Shown: positions 1-6,448 of the stretch, in pieces
Layout: every line of letters begins with the position of its first letter
Position numbering within the stretch: the first letter of the stretch is position 1
From: Acetofilamentum sp.
GTDB taxonomy: Bacteria > Bacteroidota > Bacteroidia > Bacteroidales > JAFGUD01
Reading direction: 5' to 3'
Assembly: GCA_020722645.1 (NCBI GenBank)
Contig: DYKL01000067.1
Location: forward strand, 1 to 12,691
Length of the DNA: 12,691 bases
Position numbers and translations under genes: made by a program
Notes under the pieces: generated by a model
What the model was told of the DNA's origin: nothing
The model's input: the letters and a program-made list of their open reading frames with translations, nothing else
The model's database searches: none

Positions 1-63
1 CTTTTAATGTTAAAATGGAATGGTGTTTTATCTATACTAAATTAACAATGCCCAATTTTAAAA

Positions 64-648
64 CTATAATTTATTTGCATTAAACAGTATGATTTCAAAA
101 TCATTTTTATTTTTTAAACAAATAATAGAAATGCTCGTATTATGAATATTTTCTATGCTGAATAATTTTGTTTTTTGAACACCTTTGAAAATTGCAAGAA
201 ATGCTTTAATTGTAGCATTATGGCTGACACAAAGCACTGTTTCATCTATATGTTTTTCTAATAAAAAGTCCAAAAATTTATCTACTCTGCCATACAATTG
301 TTCGGCGCTTTCGCCATTTTCAGGGGGAGTATAATTTCCATCAAAATCAACTTTCCATTTCAACTCATTTTTTGATTTTCCCTGATTTACACCCATATCA
401 ATTTCCCTTAGTTCTTTCGTATAAAAAACAGGAACATTTTCAAAAAATTTTTGAACTTCGGTTGTTGTTTCAACAGTTCTGCGCAAATCGCTTGAATAAA
501 TAACGTCAATTTTTTCGGTGTTTAGAATTTTCCCAGCTTCATAGGCTTGTTTGATGCCTGCTTCATTAAGTTTTCCGGGCAAATGACCTTGAATAATACC
601 CATACTATTCTCTACTGTTTCGCCGTGTCGTAATAAAATTAATCTCAT
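64..648 (-). CDS. Histidine phosphatase superfamily protein (phosphoglycerate mutase-like)
   Basis: A 194-residue cytoplasmic protein of the histidine phosphatase superfamily, which removes phosphate from small metabolites or proteins through a phosphohistidine intermediate. The RHGE motif lies at residues 7-10, so His8 is the expected phosphorylated residue. A second conserved segment, SSDLRRT (52-58), supplies the catalytic arginine, probably Arg57. REIDMG (81-86) holds the conserved acidic residue, and VSHNATIKAF (141-150) supplies the second catalytic histidine, His143. Length and motif spacing fit the short bacterial PGM/CobC-like group. No cobalamin genes are nearby, so an alpha-ribazole phosphatase role cannot be claimed and the substrate is unknown. 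The gene lies 61 bases downstream of the SEC-C gene on the same strand, with no terminator seen between them, so cotranscription is possible. The start puts the RHG motif at the usual distance from the N terminus. Confidence 0.9.
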   Translation of the reverse strand: MRLILLRHGETVENSMGIIQGHLPGKLNEAGIKQAYEAGKILNTEKIDVIYSSDLRRTVETTTEVQKFFENVPVFYTKELREIDMGVNQGKSKNELKWKVDFDGNYTPPENGESAEQLYGRVDKFLDFLLEKHIDETVLCVSHNATIKAFLAIFKGVQKTKLFSIENIHNTSISIICLKNKNDFEIILFNANKL

Positions 649-709
649 AGCCGGTGTTTAGTTTAAAATTCATTGCGAATATTGTATTGTAAAATAAATT
701 ATTATGTTT

Positions 710-2044
710 TTATAAAAAAATAGGTTGATTTTGAAATATTTTATAAATAAGTATATCTTCTCTGAATGTATCATCTAATATAGAACTTAACAATTCTTTT
801 ATGACATTTTGCAAATTTTCTTTTTGCGAATGATTATAATTACCGCATTTTTCGAGGTATTCTGCAAAATAAAACAAAGCGTTCATATAAATGAATAATC
901 TTAAAAAATTTGTAAAATAAAAATCATTAGAAAAATAAGAAACTGTTTCATCAATTATATCCTTTTCGAAATTAAAAATATTTTTAAAATTGCTAAATTC
1001 TCGATATTTATGGTAAAACTCATAAATTTTTTTAGCGTAGTAATGTGAAGTTATATATGTTAATTGCTTTTCTTCATGTAAAAAACGGCTAAAATTTGAT
1101 ACAATATTAAATATTTGTTTATCAAACATTGGTTTTTTACTCAAAGGAATTGTTTCCCAAGGAGAATAACTCTTAAGTGTATTTTCAATTCTTTCTTTCC
1201 AAAATTTAACCGATATAAAAGTTTCGTGAAAATCAAGGTCTAATTTTTTTATTTCATTTAAAAGTTTTTCGTATTCTTTATCTGTGTTGTTTTCTTTTAT
1301 ATATTTTGCATAAATATCAATGATAATATCATCAATAATATCATACCCACCAATAACCTCATCAGAATTACAAACCTTTTTATAAACACTACGAACAACA
1401 GGCAAGATATATTCACTATTATTTGTTGAATTTAATAAATCAATTAATTCAAATAATTTATCAATATGATCAATTGGGTATTGTTCAAAATAGTTAAGGT
1501 ATTTACAAATTTCATCATTTCTATTATTTAAAATAAGCCATGATATAATATCAAAATCATAGTAAGCATAATTTTTAATGTAAACCTCCTGATATTCTTC
1601 CCTGAATTCAATTAAAAAATTAATTATTTCGTCAGCTTTATCTAATTTAAAGTATTCAGCAATCAATTCAAATAATACTTCATCTTCTAATCCTAAATTA
1701 ATTACTGCATTTTTTGAGTTATTGGCCAGAAAATCATCAAGATGAGCTTTAATTTTTATAGGGTCTTCCATCTTTTCATATTTATTCCACCATTTTTCGA
1801 CAGCTTCATTTTCCTGAAGTGTTATTTCAGGATAATCTGTTTCATTATTAAATTCATCATTAAAAATTTGTTTAAAACTGATTTCATCTTCAATTATATA
1901 ATTATCTATAAATTCATCTTTACTATCACCATAATATTTCAAATTTTCTTTATATTCTTTTTCTTCATCTTTTTTTAAACAACAATTTTTGTATTTTTTA
2001 CCACTACCACAATGGCAAGGTTCATTTCTACCTATTTTTTTCAT
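710..2044 (-). CDS. SEC-C motif protein with unrecognised helical C-terminal region
   Basis: A 444-residue protein opening with a SEC-C zinc-binding motif: Cys10, Cys12, Cys21 and Cys22 in the pattern CxC-x8-CC, within residues 1-25. In SecA and many unrelated proteins this motif binds one zinc ion and mediates protein contacts. After an acidic linker (about 25-75), the remaining ~370 residues are rich in Lys, Glu, Ile, Asn and aromatic residues and read as successive helices, perhaps TPR-like, but no family is recognisable. No signal peptide or membrane segment is seen. The gene appears more AT-rich than its neighbours (by eye, not computed), which could mean acquisition or relaxed constraint. 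The start is fixed by the SEC-C motif, which begins within ten residues of the Met. A near match to the -7 box (TA-N3-TTTG, one base too long) lies on minus at 2073-2081. A MITE-like element lies about 100 bases upstream. No function is proposed. Confidence 0.8.
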   Translation of the reverse strand: MKKIGRNEPCHCGSGKKYKNCCLKKDEEKEYKENLKYYGDSKDEFIDNYIIEDEISFKQIFNDEFNNETDYPEITLQENEAVEKWWNKYEKMEDPIKIKAHLDDFLANNSKNAVINLGLEDEVLFELIAEYFKLDKADEIINFLIEFREEYQEVYIKNYAYYDFDIISWLILNNRNDEICKYLNYFEQYPIDHIDKLFELIDLLNSTNNSEYILPVVRSVYKKVCNSDEVIGGYDIIDDIIIDIYAKYIKENNTDKEYEKLLNEIKKLDLDFHETFISVKFWKERIENTLKSYSPWETIPLSKKPMFDKQIFNIVSNFSRFLHEEKQLTYITSHYYAKKIYEFYHKYREFSNFKNIFNFEKDIIDETVSYFSNDFYFTNFLRLFIYMNALFYFAEYLEKCGNYNHSQKENLQNVIKELLSSILDDTFREDILIYKIFQNQPIFL

Positions 2045-2179
2045 ATTTTGTATGGTTTAAAAAATTTATGTTCAAATATTATTGGTATCTCTTTGAAGCA
2101 TATATTCATTAACATTTTAAAGTAAAAACCTTTAATTATTTCCTTAAATCCGTAAGTCTATACTTATATATCTGAAATT

Positions 2180-2203
2180 CAGTCAGGTGAAAACACCTGA
2201 CTG
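2180..2203. repeat. Perfect 10-bp hairpin inside the MITE-like element (first copy)
   Basis: CAGTCAGGTG (2180-2189) and CACCTGACTG (2194-2203) form a perfect 10-bp stem with loop AAAA. No T tract follows on either strand, so it is not a standard intrinsic terminator. Its 16-base core CAGGTGAAAACACCTG (2184-2199) recurs inverted in the second hairpin. Confidence 0.85.
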
Positions 2204-2216
2204 GTGCAAACTACAT

Positions 2217-2240
2217 GTTGCAGGTGTTTTCACCTGCAAC
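2217..2240. repeat. Perfect 10-bp hairpin inside the MITE-like element (second, inverted copy)
   Basis: GTTGCAGGTG (2217-2226) and CACCTGCAAC (2231-2240) form a perfect 10-bp stem with loop TTTT. The core at 2221-2236 is the exact reverse complement of the core of the first hairpin, so on a single strand the two cores can also pair with each other into a longer structure. Confidence 0.85.
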
Positions 2241-2318
2241 CACTTACGAAAAAATTTGCGGATTTAAGGTATTTAAGAGTTCAGTATAAAAAGGTCGTAA
2301 AAAGCAAACCCAAACCAG

Positions 2319-2389
2319 CAACTATTTGATTATCAAATAGTTAGAATTGATTTATCATTCTTTGTAAAACACTATAAATCAAGTAGTTG
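2319..2389. repeat. Cluster of overlapping inverted repeats beside the MITE-like element
   Basis: Three inverted pairs share arms. AACTATTTGA (2320-2329) pairs perfectly with TCAAATAGTT (2333-2342) around a 3-base loop. The same left arm, as CAACTATTTGAT (2319-2330), also matches ATCAAGTAGTTG (2378-2389) at 11 of 12 positions, the odd pair being a possible U-G wobble in plus-strand RNA. TTGATTTAT (2347-2355) pairs with ATAAATCAA (2374-2382). The pairings overlap and so are partly mutually exclusive. No coding sequence is seen in the 2275-2450 gap. A run of eight T follows at 2401-2408, but no plus-strand gene lies downstream. This could be a decayed second small element or an unrecognised structured RNA. 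Confidence 0.55.
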
Positions 2390-2450
2390 TGTTTTATTTC
2401 TTTTTTTTGATGGCTTTTTAGACCGGACTCATTTAATGTTTCTTTAAATA

Positions 2451-4376
2451 CTATTTTTCAATTTTATGCTCTAATATCTTCAGATTGTGTTCATTATTCG
2501 TTTTAGAGTTTGAATCGTACATTTCATCAATAAGATTTTTATATTTTTCGGTAATTTTGTAACGAACTATTTTCATAGTCGAATTAATCATTTTATTTTC
2601 TTCGGTAAACGGCTCCGGAGCAATTCTGAATAATGAAGGAAGCCATTTGTTTTGGAATTTGCCGATATATTGTGGCACATTTACAATATTTTGTATTGAA
2701 GCATTTATTGCTTTGTACAAATCTTCTGCTTTTTTAATATTATTTTTTACAATAAATTTTTTCACATAAGCCTCATCAAGTGTAACAATTGCAGTTGTAT
2801 ATTTAGAATGATCATTATAAAGCATAATATGTTCTATAAATCCTGAACTGTTTGCTATTGCTTCTTCAATTTCTTCGGGAGAATATTTTTCACCGTCTTC
2901 TGAAATCAGCAAAGCCTTTTCACGTCCGGTAACCATCAGAAAACTGTCTTCTTCGATATATCCCAAATCGCCTGTATATAAACCACCGTCACGAAGGACT
3001 TCAGCAGTAGCTTCAGGGTTTTTATAATAACCCTTCATTACACTATCAGCCCGAATAAAAATTTCTCCTTTTTGACCTTTCGGCATTTCTTTACCTTCGC
3101 TCATAATTTTAAGTTCAATATTGCTCAAAATATTTCCTGATGTTCCTAATTTGTGCCTTTTTTCGTGATTTGCCGAAATAACGGGAGTTGCTTCTGTTAA
3201 ACCGTAACCTTGATATATTGGCATTCCTATTGTATAAAAGAACTCTTGTTGTTTGATGTCTAACAAAGCACCGCCACCAACACAGAAAAGTAGTTCTCCG
3301 CCAAATGTTTGCCTGATTTTGCTGAAAATAAGTTTATCGGCAAGTTTATAAATAGGTAGTTTAATTAAATTCTTGTTCTTTTTAAATCCGTTTCCGTTGA
3401 TTTCGATACCTGCTTCGAGTCCTTTATGGAATAGCCATTTAGCAAAACCACCTTTTTTGTCGATAGTATCAATTATATTTTTCATAAATTTTCCTGATAA
3501 TGCCGGAACCGTAAGCATTAAGTTAGGTTTGATTTCTTTTATATTTATCGGAATGTTTTTTAAAGCGGCAACTCCGCCACCTCTTGTGTCAAGAAAATAT
3601 AAACACATCGGTATCTGCAATCCCACGAAAGTGCCGGCAGTGTGTGCAAAACAATGGTCTAACGGCAGAATAATAAACATTCTGCTGTTTTTGGGGACAT
3701 CAAACAAACTGCGAGAAGCTGTACTGTTTGCATAATAATTAAGGTGTGTGAGCATTATGCCTTTGGGATTGCCCGTAGTTCCTGATGTATATGATATTGT
3801 TACAACATCTTGTTCGTCTGTTTGATTGTAAAGTTCTGTAATTTTGGGTTTGTAAAAGTCAATTTCATCTTTGACATCTTCAATAATTTTGTCAAAAGTT
3901 ATAAGATGCTTGTCTGCGTTAAATTTTTCGTACTTATCTTCAAGCGTTTTTACAAAACCCATATCATTGTCAAGATAAATTAACATAAAGTGTTTGTATG
4001 AGATTTGGTCAATAATCGGGACAATTTTTTCGAGATTATTATGTGAAATTAAAATTGCTTTGGATTCAGAGTGATTTAATCTGAAAACTAATTCTTCAGG
4101 AGTATATTTAATTGATAAAGGAACTGAAACGCAGCGTGATTTAAAAATTCCGAATTCTCCAACAACCCATTTCGTTCTGCCTTCTGACAGAATAGCAATT
4201 TTATCGTCAGTTTTAAAGCCTTTTTTGAGCAAACCTGCAGCAAATAAATCGGAATATTCGTCTGCTTGATTTATTGAAGTTGTTTGCCAACCCAAATCAG
4301 TTTTTTCGCCTAAAAACGGAGAATTACCAAATTCTGTTACTGCTTTTTTCAGAATGTCTATTATTGTTCGTTTCAT
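2451..4376 (-). CDS. Long-chain fatty acid-CoA ligase (AMP-binding enzyme, FadD/ACSL type)
   Basis: A 641-residue adenylate-forming enzyme that activates a fatty acid with ATP to an acyl-AMP and then transfers the acyl group to CoA, feeding lipid synthesis, remodelling or degradation. The P-loop-like A3 motif YTSGTTGNPKG is at 196-206. The A5 motif YGLTEATPVI is at 391-400 and supplies the Thr-Glu pair that positions ATP and magnesium. YTGDLGY (467-473) carries the ribose-binding Asp. GREKALL (484-490) and the following EDGEKYSPEEIE segment mark the hinge into the C-terminal lid. Near the end, NSTMKIVRYKI is where this family carries the C-terminal lysine. Length is normal for long-chain acyl-CoA synthetases, which exceed the ~550 residues of acetyl-CoA or aryl ligases. 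No signal peptide or fused domain is seen. The exact chain-length preference cannot be read from sequence. The gene appears to stand alone, with 186 bases before it and 406 after. Confidence 0.93.
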   Translation of the reverse strand: MKRTIIDILKKAVTEFGNSPFLGEKTDLGWQTTSINQADEYSDLFAAGLLKKGFKTDDKIAILSEGRTKWVVGEFGIFKSRCVSVPLSIKYTPEELVFRLNHSESKAILISHNNLEKIVPIIDQISYKHFMLIYLDNDMGFVKTLEDKYEKFNADKHLITFDKIIEDVKDEIDFYKPKITELYNQTDEQDVVTISYTSGTTGNPKGIMLTHLNYYANSTASRSLFDVPKNSRMFIILPLDHCFAHTAGTFVGLQIPMCLYFLDTRGGGVAALKNIPINIKEIKPNLMLTVPALSGKFMKNIIDTIDKKGGFAKWLFHKGLEAGIEINGNGFKKNKNLIKLPIYKLADKLIFSKIRQTFGGELLFCVGGGALLDIKQQEFFYTIGMPIYQGYGLTEATPVISANHEKRHKLGTSGNILSNIELKIMSEGKEMPKGQKGEIFIRADSVMKGYYKNPEATAEVLRDGGLYTGDLGYIEEDSFLMVTGREKALLISEDGEKYSPEEIEEAIANSSGFIEHIMLYNDHSKYTTAIVTLDEAYVKKFIVKNNIKKAEDLYKAINASIQNIVNVPQYIGKFQNKWLPSLFRIAPEPFTEENKMINSTMKIVRYKITEKYKNLIDEMYDSNSKTNNEHNLKILEHKIEK

Positions 4377-4407
4377 TATTACAAATTATAGTTTTAAAAA
4401 ATTAGGT

Positions 4408-4415
4408 CAAAAATA
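4408..4415 (-). promoter_or_regulatory. Candidate -7 box for the acyl-CoA ligase gene
   Basis: On minus this reads TATTTTTG, an exact match to the Bacteroidota -7 consensus TAnnTTTG, 31 bases upstream of the start codon. No TTG is found at the usual 17-23 base distance, so the -33 part is missing or weak. Confidence 0.4.
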
Positions 4416-4506
4416 TAAAATCACAAATAAAAATTGGCTTTATGTAAAAAAAAGAATTGTTTTTTTCAACATACACCTATAAATCAAAGAGTTATTTAAA
4501 AAGTTA

Positions 4507-4536
4507 AAAAATTTAATCCGATTTTAATAAATTTTT
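4507..4536 (-). terminator. Weak AT-only hairpin downstream of the secreted hydrolase
   Basis: AAAAATTTA (4507-4515) and TAAATTTTT (4528-4536) can form a 9-bp stem of A-T pairs only, around a 12-base loop, 27 bases past the hydrolase stop on minus. There is no G-C clamp and no long U tract beyond it, so termination would be weak at best. Confidence 0.25.
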
Positions 4537-4562
4537 CTTGATTTTTACTTTTCTCTTAAATA

Positions 4563-5528
4563 TTATTTATTTATGAACTCACATACCAATAATAATGTTT
4601 TGTCTGTTTCTTTTGACGGAAAAACAATCCAATCGTGCATTAAATTATCTCCAATAATTTGTATAACATTTACATTTTCAGATTTTTTTGCGATTTCAAT
4701 AAATTTTAAACAATCAGGGTAAAATATTTCATTAGTTCCAAAAATTATTAAAATATCTCCCAGATTATTCATTTCTCCATAAATTGGTGATAGTAACGGA
4801 TTCGTTTTATTTTCACCGTCAGAATATAACTCAGCAGCATAAATTAAACCGTCTATCGGAAGAATTACATCTTTTTCTTTGTATTTATTAATGCTATCGT
4901 TAGACATTGTCAGATCAAGCCACGGAGAAGCAAGAATTGTTTTTGCAGGTAATAATTCACTGTTTTTATCCCTTAAAACTTGCAAAAACGAAAGGGCTAA
5001 TCCTCCTTCGGCTGAATAACCTATAAATATAAAGGTGTCTTGAGAATAATTTTTTGTTATTATTTGATATGCCTCAAAAATTATTCTGTGAGTTGTTTTA
5101 TAATTATTTTCAGGAGCTTTCGGATAATCAATAAATGTTACTTTATAACCATTTTCAAGAACAAAATATTCTATAATTTTTTTGTGTGCTTTTGATGCTT
5201 CTAAAACATAAGCTCCCCCATGAAAGTAAATAATGTGTTTATTACATGAATTGCTATTTTTAATGGTAATAACTTTAAAACCTTCAACATTTAGAGTGCT
5301 AACAGTAAGGCTTTTATCAAATTTGTTTTCGTTAAAGTTTTTAGTTTTTCTTTTGGGTTGCTTAATTTCTTTAAAAACAAAACGTTTAAAATTAATTATT
5401 TTCAAAGATAACTGAAGATTTTTTGATTTTTTTGTAGCATTAATAATTGTTTTATTTTCCTGACTGTAAACCATATTTTTAAAAAGAAGAAAAGATAATA
5501 ATAGCAAAATTGTAAGAATTTGTTTCAT
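4563..5528 (-). CDS. Secreted alpha/beta hydrolase, HSL-like esterase/lipase (Abhydrolase_3 type)
   Basis: A 321-residue predicted exported hydrolase. Residues 1-22 form a signal peptide: Lys3, a Leu/Ile-rich core, then a Val-Tyr-Ser end before Gln. YFHGGAY (101-107) holds the HGG oxyanion-hole motif of the hormone-sensitive-lipase branch. The nucleophile elbow is GYSAEGG (170-176), with Ser172. ASPWLDLTMS (200-209) is the usual segment after the elbow. Asp272 (in FYPDC) and His298 (in MHDW) complete the triad at the expected distances. The family hydrolyses esters of small or medium acyl chains; the substrate here is unknown. The elbow is more often GDSAGG, so Tyr171 and Glu174 are slight departures. 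About 55 residues between the signal peptide and the hydrolase fold are Lys/Asn-rich with no visible domain. The gene is divergent from the allH-like gene, with 38 bases between the start codons, but a functional link is not shown. Confidence 0.87.
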   Translation of the reverse strand: MKQILTILLLLSFLLFKNMVYSQENKTIINATKKSKNLQLSLKIINFKRFVFKEIKQPKRKTKNFNENKFDKSLTVSTLNVEGFKVITIKNSNSCNKHIIYFHGGAYVLEASKAHKKIIEYFVLENGYKVTFIDYPKAPENNYKTTHRIIFEAYQIITKNYSQDTFIFIGYSAEGGLALSFLQVLRDKNSELLPAKTILASPWLDLTMSNDSINKYKEKDVILPIDGLIYAAELYSDGENKTNPLLSPIYGEMNNLGDILIIFGTNEIFYPDCLKFIEIAKKSENVNVIQIIGDNLMHDWIVFPSKETDKTLLLVCEFINK

Positions 5529-5542
5529 ATTGAATATTTTTG
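5510..5542 (+). promoter_or_regulatory. Candidate Bacteroidota-type promoter for the allHFG-like run
   Basis: TTG (5510-5512), 22 bases, then TATTTTTG (5535-5542), matching the Bacteroidota pattern TTG-N17-23-TAnnTTTG. Transcription would start near 5549, leaving a leader of about 18 bases before the ATG at 5567. The -33 element lies inside the first codons of the divergent hydrolase gene. Confidence 0.5.
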
Positions 5543-5550
5543 CAAATTTA
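5543..5550 (-). promoter_or_regulatory. Candidate -7 box for the secreted hydrolase
   Basis: On minus this reads TAAATTTG, an exact TAnnTTTG match, 14 bases upstream of the hydrolase start, so the leader would be very short. It directly abuts the plus-strand -7 box at 5535-5542. No clear -33 TTG is present at the usual distance. Confidence 0.4.
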
Positions 5551-5566
5551 TTAAAAGAAAAATTTA

Positions 5567-6397
5567 ATGAAAAATATTATTATTTCCTTGATTGGAAAAC
5601 TAATTCCCAAAGGAAAGTTTGTAAAACATTCGGTGTTTGAACGAATTACAAATTTTATAAATCACAATGGACATATTGTTTCAGTTTCAGATAGCGATAA
5701 ATATTTAAGTCCCAATACTATACTTGTAAATTCAGAAAGCTATAAATCTATTGATAATATAGAAATATCTGAAACAAATATTGAGCTTAACAATGAATTT
5801 TATCCAATTTCAGAAATTAAAAAGTTTGATTCTTTTTTTTATTTTGATGAAAAAATAAATATTGATTTTAATTCAAAAATTACTAAATTTGAGGGTGAAT
5901 ATTTGTCAATGTTCAATGAAAAAAGTCTTAGATTTTTGTTAGATGGAAAATACGAGCAGAATTTTAAAACATCTTTTGAAAAAGCATTTGTAAAGCACAT
6001 AAAAGAAGCATATAATGAAATTAAAAAAGGCAATTTTTACGATGGAATTTCAAAAATGAAAGGTGCCGGATTCGGATTAACACCGAGCGGAGATGATTTT
6101 ATCGCCGGAATGCTTTATGCGTGTGATGTTTTAATAAAATATGGCGTGAAAATAAATACTGACGTAAAAAAAATAAGAGAAATATCAAAAAGCAATAATC
6201 CGATTTCTGATTCTTTAATTTACTATGCATCAAAAGGAGCTTATTATAAGCGATTTAAAGACTTTATTGAAGCTTTTTTATACAAAGAAGAGAATCTAAA
6301 TCAAGCGTTTAACAATTTAATCGAAATAGGTGAAACATCATCATCAGATATGCTTTCAGGCTTTCTAATTCAGCTAAAAAGCATAAATCTTTTATAA
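5567..6397 (+). CDS. allH: DUF2877 protein, oxamate carbamoyltransferase subunit AllH-like
   Basis: A 276-residue DUF2877 protein, the family of E. coli AllH (YlbF), one of three proteins forming the oxamate carbamoyltransferase of anaerobic allantoin breakdown. That enzyme acts on oxalurate and phosphate, giving oxamate and carbamoyl phosphate. The family hallmark GAGFGLTPSGDDF is at 166-178, and the second conserved segment ETSSSDMLSG is at 256-265. In this second segment the family commonly has Thr-Ser-Gly, so Ser259 in the Gly position is a small departure. The N-terminal ~110 residues are poorly conserved and Asn/Ile-rich. No membrane segment or signal peptide is seen; the protein should be cytoplasmic. 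It is the first gene of a three-gene run and probably cotranscribed with the FdrA-like gene 51 bases on. Family assignment is strong; the reaction is inferred from gene context and E. coli. Confidence 0.85.
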   Translation: MKNIIISLIGKLIPKGKFVKHSVFERITNFINHNGHIVSVSDSDKYLSPNTILVNSESYKSIDNIEISETNIELNNEFYPISEIKKFDSFFYFDEKINIDFNSKITKFEGEYLSMFNEKSLRFLLDGKYEQNFKTSFEKAFVKHIKEAYNEIKKGNFYDGISKMKGAGFGLTPSGDDFIAGMLYACDVLIKYGVKINTDVKKIREISKSNNPISDSLIYYASKGAYYKRFKDFIEAFLYKEENLNQAFNNLIEIGETSSSDMLSGFLIQLKSINLL

Positions 6398-6402
6398 TCT
6401 CA

Positions 6403-6442
6403 AAACTCAACAAAAACAGGCGTTTACAAACTTTACAAACTA
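6403..6442 (+). repeat. Spacer block pair shared with the next intergenic gap (copy 1)
   Basis: The allH-allF gap contains AAACTCAACAA (6403-6413) and AACTTTACAAACTA (6429-6442). The same two blocks, each differing at one C/T position, recur in order in the allF-allG gap. The blocks resemble a decayed repeat of about 8-9 bases built on AACT, ending 6 bases before the ATG. No Shine-Dalgarno sequence is present. Confidence 0.5.
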
Positions 6443-6448
6443 GAATAT

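Larger units (their letters stand above)
2142..2269. mobile_element. MITE-like element with 11-bp inverted ends and 5-bp target duplication
   Basis: A 128-base non-coding element. Its ends are perfect 11-base inverted repeats, CCTTAAATCCG (2142-2152) and CGGATTTAAGG (2259-2269). A second inverted pair, CGTAAGT (2151-2157) and ACTTACG (2242-2248), lies just inside; the right end carries about ten extra bases between the two blocks. Directly outside both ends is the same pentamer, TATTT (2137-2141 and 2270-2274), as expected for a target-site duplication. The interior holds two strong hairpins. It is too short to encode a transposase, so it would be mobilised in trans. The TSD is AT-only in an AT-rich region, so chance cannot be excluded; the exact placement at both boundaries argues for a real insertion. 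An alternative is a REP/BIME-type intergenic repeat. Confidence 0.65.

Noticed and set aside
1..63. Coding remnant at the left edge
   Set aside because: Only very short open frames are present in this AT-rich stretch; nothing recognisable.
64..648. CobC (alpha-ribazole phosphatase) as a specific name
   Set aside because: Motifs fit the whole histidine phosphatase superfamily, and there are no cobalamin genes nearby.
2184..2236. Possible CRISPR repeat pair (two copies of a 16-base palindromic core)
   Set aside because: Only two copies, in inverted orientation, separated by 21 bases, and embedded in an element with terminal inverted repeats. CRISPR repeats are direct and longer.
2180..2240. 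Double hairpin as terminator of the acyl-CoA ligase gene
   Set aside because: Neither stem is followed by a U tract on minus, and they lie more than 200 bases past the stop codon. The mobile-element interpretation explains them better.
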